8,600 nt of DNA, from the NCBI GenBank assembly GCA_030654205.1, contig JAURXW010000464.1, forward strand, positions 1 through 8,600, read 5' to 3'. Source of the stretch: Bacteriovorax sp. Lineage in GTDB: Bacteria > Bdellovibrionota > Bacteriovoracia > Bacteriovoracales > Bacteriovoracaceae. The notes under the pieces were generated by a model. It did not search any database and was not told the origin of the DNA. It was given only the letters and a program-made list of their open reading frames with translations. Below are positions 5,774 to 8,600 of this stretch, in pieces (the stretch's first letter is position 1; every line of letters starts with the position of its first letter). A program made the position numbers and the translations under genes.

Positions 5774-5802
5774 ATAATATAATCAAATATTGCTATTTTC
5801 AA
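5774..5802 (-). promoter_or_regulatory. Strong sigma70-type promoter giving a leaderless transcript
   Basis: On the minus strand: -35 TTGAAA (5797-5802), 17-base spacer, -10 TATTAT (5774-5779), each five of six to consensus. The expected start is 5767-5768, which coincides with the ATG of the flagellar-like gene at 5768. No Shine-Dalgarno sequence precedes that ATG, which fits leaderless translation. Confidence 0.55.
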
Positions 5803-5883
5803 TCGATTGCATCTAAGTTCATGTGAGTAATACTTCGCTTTTGGCCTTATCGTAACGAATTGTTCGCCTAAATGAACAAGACC

Positions 5884-5909
5884 AAAAAAAAGGCCCTTTT
5901 CGGGGCCTT
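5884..5909 (-). terminator. Rho-independent terminator of the short-chain dehydrogenase gene
   Basis: The stem AAGGCCC / GGGCCTT (5890-5896 and 5903-5909) has a 6-base loop and is followed on the minus strand by eight T (5891-5884). It lies about 80 bases beyond the dehydrogenase stop codon and shields the promoter of the flagellar-like gene from read-through. Confidence 0.85.
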
Positions 5910-5988
5910 GATATTAAACGCTTCGTTCAGCGATTTAAATTTAGATATCTTTGCTAGAGATTTTAAGACTCTTTTATTAAAGATCTTA

Positions 5989-6735
5989 TTAAATATAAAT
6001 CCCACCTGATACTTCAATTCGTTGAGCATTTAAAAAACGACTATCGTCACTTAAAAGACTAGCAACAAAGACACCTACATCTTCTGCTTCGCCTATTTTT
6101 CCAAGAGCTGTCATTTCACCAATTCCTTTTTTCATTATGGGATCTTTGCCTCCTCCAAAGTCAGTATCAATTGCTCCTGGAGCAACGGAATTTGCTCGAA
6201 TTTTTCTGCTGGCAAATTCTTTTGCAAAATAGCGAGTGAATCCTTCAAGAGCACATTTCAATGATCCATAAACAGCAACATTTGGATAAGAAAAACGAGT
6301 GAGTCCAGAAGAGATATTGATAATATGTCCACCTTCGGCCATAAGTGGTACTAATTTTTGAGTTAAGAAAAATGGTCCTTTTAAATTAATGTTAACTAAT
6401 TCAGTAAACTGTTCTTCTGTCGTTTCTAATATCGGACCTCTTGCTCCTGAGATACCGGCATTGTTTACTAAATAATCAAATGAATTTCTTCCAAAATGCT
6501 GCTCTAAGTTTTTTTCCACTTCTTTAGCAAATTCATTAAAAGTATTAGTCATAGAAGAATCAAACTTTAATGCAACCGCCTTGCCGCCAAGTTTTTTTAT
6601 TTCTTCAGCAACTGCATGCCCTTCCTCGCTATGCCCATTATAAGTTAGGATGACTCCAACTCCACGCTTTGCTATATTTAAAGCAATACTTTTTCCAATT
6701 CCTCGACTAGCTCCAGTAACAATTGCAATTTTCAT
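5989..6735 (-). CDS. Short-chain dehydrogenase/reductase (classical SDR)
   Basis: NAD(P)-dependent oxidoreductase with a Rossmann fold, 248 aa, cytoplasmic; the substrate is unknown. All classical motifs are present: cofactor-binding TGASRGIG (7-14), NNAG (91-94), NIN (115-117), the ISS strand with catalytic Ser (about 142-143), Y156-x3-K160 within YGSLK, and the PG after the active site (186-187). The C-terminus ends with the usual AQRIEVSGG pattern. Length fits the family (245-255). An in-frame ATG at 6759 would add eight residues, but AGGAG lies 5 bases before the ATG at 6735 and the protein then begins directly with the first beta strand. It is divergent from a LysR regulator with a palindrome between them, so it is probably that regulator's target. 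The motifs resemble FabG-like and 3-oxoacyl or sugar reductases equally, so no specific gene name is given. Confidence 0.93.
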   Translation of the reverse strand: MKIAIVTGASRGIGKSIALNIAKRGVGVILTYNGHSEEGHAVAEEIKKLGGKAVALKFDSSMTNTFNEFAKEVEKNLEQHFGRNSFDYLVNNAGISGARGPILETTEEQFTELVNINLKGPFFLTQKLVPLMAEGGHIINISSGLTRFSYPNVAVYGSLKCALEGFTRYFAKEFASRKIRANSVAPGAIDTDFGGGKDPIMKKGIGEMTALGKIGEAEDVGVFVASLLSDDSRFLNAQRIEVSGGIYI

Positions 6736-6766
6736 ATTTACTCCTACTTGTTGTTTCATAAAGACT

Positions 6767-6795
6767 ATTTTAGACTGTTTATAAATATAGGTAAA
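6767..6795 (-). promoter_or_regulatory. Predicted promoter of the short-chain dehydrogenase gene
   Basis: On the minus strand: -35 TTTACC (6790-6795), 17-base spacer, -10 TAAAAT (6767-6772). The expected start is near 6760, a leader of about 25 bases that includes the AGGAG ribosome site. The weak -35 is consistent with a promoter that needs an activator. Confidence 0.4.
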
Positions 6796-6816
6796 TAACG
6801 AATAAGTGAATACACT

Positions 6817-6833
6817 GTTCGTAATTTGTGAAC
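6817..6833. promoter_or_regulatory. Candidate LysR-type operator (T-N11-A palindrome)
   Basis: GTTC-N9-GAAC contains the T-N11-A signature of LysR-type binding sites. Its centre (6825) lies about 65 bases upstream of the predicted dehydrogenase transcript start and 22 bases before the regulator's own start codon. This is the usual layout for activation of a divergent gene with autorepression. A second, looser pair, ACGAA (6798-6802) and TTCGT (6818-6822), overlaps it. Confidence 0.45.
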
Positions 6834-6846
6834 AATCGAGAATGAG

Positions 6847-7752
6847 ATGGATAAGTACAATTCAATGAGAATATTTGTTAAAGTGGCTGAGCTTCAAAGC
6901 TTTACAAGGGCAGCAGAAGTTTTAAATATACCTAAGGCCACGGCGACGACGGCAGTTCAGGAATTAGAGTATGTTGCACAGGTGAGATTATTAAATCGAA
7001 CGACAAGATCAGTTGAGCTTACAACTGAAGGCCTTTCTTTTTTTGAACGCTGTAAAGACATCCTAAGTGACGTCGATGAAATGGAATCAATGTTTCAAGT
7101 TGGGAAAAGCCATATCAAAGGAAAAATTAGAGTAGATATGACCAACAGCATGGCCCGTGATATTGTCATTCCAAGACTCCCAACTTTTTTAAAGCTCTAC
7201 CCAGAAGTTGAAATTGAACTAGTGGGCTCTGATCGTAAATTGGATTTAATTCGAGAAGGTATTGATTGCTCTATTCGTGCAGGAGGAAATTCTGATCCTG
7301 GATTAATCGAACAAATAATAGGAGAGTTGCCAATAGTGAATTTAGCCAGTCCATCATATATAAAAGCGTTTGGAAAACCTAAAAACTTGGATGATTTAAA
7401 AAATCATCGTCTTATCCAATACGTTCATACTTTCGGAGGCAAACCTGATGGCTTCGAATATTTTGATGGCGAAAAAAATAAAGAAATAAAAATGAAAAGT
7501 ATTATCACTGTTGCAAGTATTGATGCATACAAGGCAGCCTGTGTCGCTGGATTAGGGATTTGTCAAAATCCTCTGCCAGGAATTAGAAATCAAGTTAATG
7601 CTGGAGAATTAGTTGAACTACTTCCGAAATACAAACCTCAATCAATGAGTATTAAAATTGTCTATCCACAAAAAAGATTTGTTGCAAAAAGAGTTAGAGC
7701 TTTTATTGATTGGGTAGAACCCATTATTTTTCAACATATTTCTCAAAAATAA
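6847..7752 (+). CDS. LysR-family transcriptional regulator
   Basis: DNA-binding regulator of 301 aa, full length for the family (about 300). The N-terminal winged helix-turn-helix covers residues 1-60: MRIFVKVAELQSFTRAAEVL, recognition region around 28-40, and the conserved LLNRTTRSVELTTEG (48-62). A linker helix (63-86) and a LysR substrate-binding domain (about 90-295) follow, beginning GKIRVDMTN and including GLGICQNP and LVELLP in the usual places. The FVKVAE.QSFT..A and NRTTR..LT.EG wording is typical of the large subgroup that controls nearby oxidoreductases. The start is preceded only by a weak GAG-rich stretch, so translation may be modest. It is transcribed away from the short-chain dehydrogenase, shares a 111-base control region with it, and is followed by a terminator at 7812-7849. 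The ligand is not predictable. Confidence 0.95.
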   Translation: MDKYNSMRIFVKVAELQSFTRAAEVLNIPKATATTAVQELEYVAQVRLLNRTTRSVELTTEGLSFFERCKDILSDVDEMESMFQVGKSHIKGKIRVDMTNSMARDIVIPRLPTFLKLYPEVEIELVGSDRKLDLIREGIDCSIRAGGNSDPGLIEQIIGELPIVNLASPSYIKAFGKPKNLDDLKNHRLIQYVHTFGGKPDGFEYFDGEKNKEIKMKSIITVASIDAYKAACVAGLGICQNPLPGIRNQVNAGELVELLPKYKPQSMSIKIVYPQKRFVAKRVRAFIDWVEPIIFQHISQK

Positions 7753-7786
7753 AATCTAATGATGAAAGTTAGCCGGAGTATGAGAT

Positions 7787-7806
7787 TTCTTTGCTTTGGC
7801 AAAGAA
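7787..7806. repeat. Perfect 8-bp hairpin after the LysR gene
   Basis: TTCTTTGC-TTTG-GCAAAGAA is a perfect inverted repeat with a 4-base loop, 34 bases after the regulator's stop codon and just before the terminator proper. No T-run follows it, so it is more likely an mRNA 3'-end stabiliser than a terminator. Confidence 0.5.
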
Positions 7807-7811
7807 GGCAT

Positions 7812-7849
7812 AACCCAAGGGCAGATTTTTTTCTGGCCTTGGGTTTTGT
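7812..7849 (+). terminator. Rho-independent terminator of the LysR gene
   Basis: AACCCAAGG (7812-7820) pairs with CCTTGGGTT (7837-7845), extended inward by CAG/CTG after a G-G mismatch, around an AT-only loop. It is followed by TTTTGT on the plus strand. On the minus strand the 3' side is TTATGCC, poor for termination, so it belongs to the LysR transcript. Confidence 0.8.
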
Positions 7850-7899
7850 ATCGATTTTGCAAGCTTTAAAAAACGTGGTCTACGAGCTTTAGTAGTAGT

Positions 7900-8328
7900 T
7901 TATGGCCTCGAAACACGTTGAAGAAAATCAAGTACCAATTCTTTACGAGCAAGTTCCGATGCCCCCTTAAAGTTATGCCCTTCACCAGGGAAATAGTGAA
8001 TCTCGGGTTTCTTTCCTGCTTCTTTTAAAGTTGCTTCAATTCTACGAGTTTGATCAACTGGCCACACTTCATCTTGATCACCTACAGTAATAAAAATTGG
8101 ACCATTATATTTTTCAATCTCAATTCGCTTATTTGCTGGAATACTCATTCCTGATATGAGCCATGCACTTTTTGTAAAATCCAACTTATTAGGATCATCT
8201 GGTCCACAAGACAAATTCCATTGAAAATCAGAATCAGGAGAATTTTCTGAACACTTTCCTATGCCAGCAGTACATAACCAGCATGCAGGCTCATACCAAC
8301 TCCAGTTAACAGGTTTGGATATCACCAA
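7900..8328 (-). pseudogene. C-terminal remnant of an alpha/beta hydrolase (dienelactone hydrolase/acyl-CoA thioesterase type)
   Basis: About 142 codons are open. GPIFITVGDQDEVWPVDQ (76-93) carries the catalytic acid (Asp86) and IHYFPGEGHNF (110-120) the catalytic His118, in the spacing seen in dienelactone-hydrolase and bile-acid/acyl-CoA thioesterase C-terminal domains. The nucleophile elbow G-x-S-x-G and everything before it, normally 100-250 residues, are absent. There is no room for them, because the stop codon of the upstream dehydrogenase (8322-8324) falls at the very start of this frame. The only initiator is a TTG at 8328 without a ribosome site. The upstream frame is open for about 15 more codons but there coincides with dehydrogenase codons and shows no hydrolase similarity. 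It therefore looks like a gene that lost its 5' half by deletion or recombination. Translation as a fragment is possible but catalysis is not expected. Confidence 0.7.
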
Positions 8329-8600
8329 GGGTAAACGCCATTCACTTGCCCAAATTTTCCCGTCCCGAAACTTTCATCCAAGATGAGCGAGACGATGTTT
8401 TTTGCTGTCTCGTCTGGTGTTTGCTGTCCCGCACTGTTCAAGTCCGTACTCACAGAGCCAGGGCAGACACTGTTAACTCGAATTCCATGGGGTCTCAACT
8501 CTTTAGCAAGTAGGATTGTGAGCGCATTCAACGATGCTTTTGATGCGCTATAACCAATCGCTAGAGGAATATTATCAAGCGGCCCCGCGGGCTCGCTTAA
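8322..8600 (-). CDS. Short-chain dehydrogenase, C-terminal part (5' end beyond window)
   Basis: The frame is open from the right edge to a TGA at 8322, giving 92 residues of a second SDR, unlike the first in sequence. The active-site YSASK is at residues 17-21, followed by ALTILLAKELRPHGIRVNSVCPG (the conserved helix and PG segment), STDLN, TPDETAKNIVSL, and a short C-terminus ending GVYPW. The PLDNIPLAIGYSASK context and the PW end recall carbonyl-reductase-like SDRs (CBR1 and plant relatives), which also end in a P-W type tail, so the 3' end seems intact. The Rossmann nucleotide-binding half is outside the window. The local sequence is more GC-rich than the rest of the window. The hydrolase remnant follows immediately. 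Confidence 0.9.
   Translation of the reverse strand, partial: LSEPAGPLDNIPLAIGYSASKASLNALTILLAKELRPHGIRVNSVCPGSVSTDLNSAGQQTPDETAKNIVSLILDESFGTGKFGQVNGVYPW

Noticed and set aside
5860..5879. Inverted repeat TTGTTC-N8-GAACAA between the SDR terminator and the flagellar-like promoter
   Set aside because: Not followed by a T-run, and about 60 bases from the nearest predicted promoter, so a role cannot be supported; six-base arms can arise by chance in such AT-rich DNA.
3947..6006. GGTGGGATTT at 3947 and its inverse at 5997 as possible element end repeats
   Set aside because: Only ten bases, and the second copy lies at the SDR coding end encoding a normal GGIY C-terminus; most likely coincidence.

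Overview
The window is AT-rich and looks like Gram-negative bacterial DNA. The evidence is a proteobacterial-type conjugation (type IV secretion) gene set, a small lipoprotein, Sec-type signal peptides and a LysR regulator. The low GC, the short secreted proteins of no known family and an apparent flagellar rod/hook-like module would fit a Bdellovibrionota or Bacteriovoracales-like genome. That placement is a guess from style, not a demonstrated assignment.

Left part (1-3697, all on the minus strand): the start of a conjugation operon, read right to left. The order is a zinc-ribbon protein of 68 aa, an unknown 133-aa protein, a single-pass membrane protein of 85 aa, a 50-aa lipoprotein, a TrbC/VirB2-type pilin, a TraL/VirB3-like membrane protein and a TraC/VirB4-type ATPase cut by the left edge. 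Gaps are 9-56 bases, or the genes overlap, so this is almost certainly one transcript. The pilin-VirB3-VirB4 order is the conserved core of type IV secretion loci. The four small genes in front of it are the less familiar part.

Middle-left (3698-4214): about 500 bases without a gene. It holds a probable minus-strand promoter for the conjugation operon. A cluster of GTGACA repeats with two near-perfect palindromes overlaps its -35 box. Further on are two adjacent small hairpins, a repeated 8-mer and a strong hairpin/T-run terminator best oriented for the plus strand. It could be an operator region, an oriT/oriV, or the site of a short RNA.

Middle (4215-5768, minus): two separate exported or membrane-anchored proteins of no assigned family. 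The larger one carries a segment that reads like the core of flagellar rod/hook proteins (FlgE/F/G) behind an N-terminal membrane anchor. It seems to be expressed from a leaderless transcript.

Right (5884-7849): a divergent pair, a complete short-chain dehydrogenase (minus) and a LysR-family regulator (plus). Both have good terminators. A T-N11-A palindrome between them lies about 65 bases upstream of the predicted dehydrogenase transcript start, so the regulator probably controls its neighbour.

Far right (7900-8600, minus): the C-terminal part of a second short-chain dehydrogenase, cut by the window edge. Its stop codon abuts a fragment of an alpha/beta hydrolase of the dienelactone hydrolase/acyl-CoA thioesterase kind. 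The fragment lacks its nucleophile half and looks like a decayed remnant.
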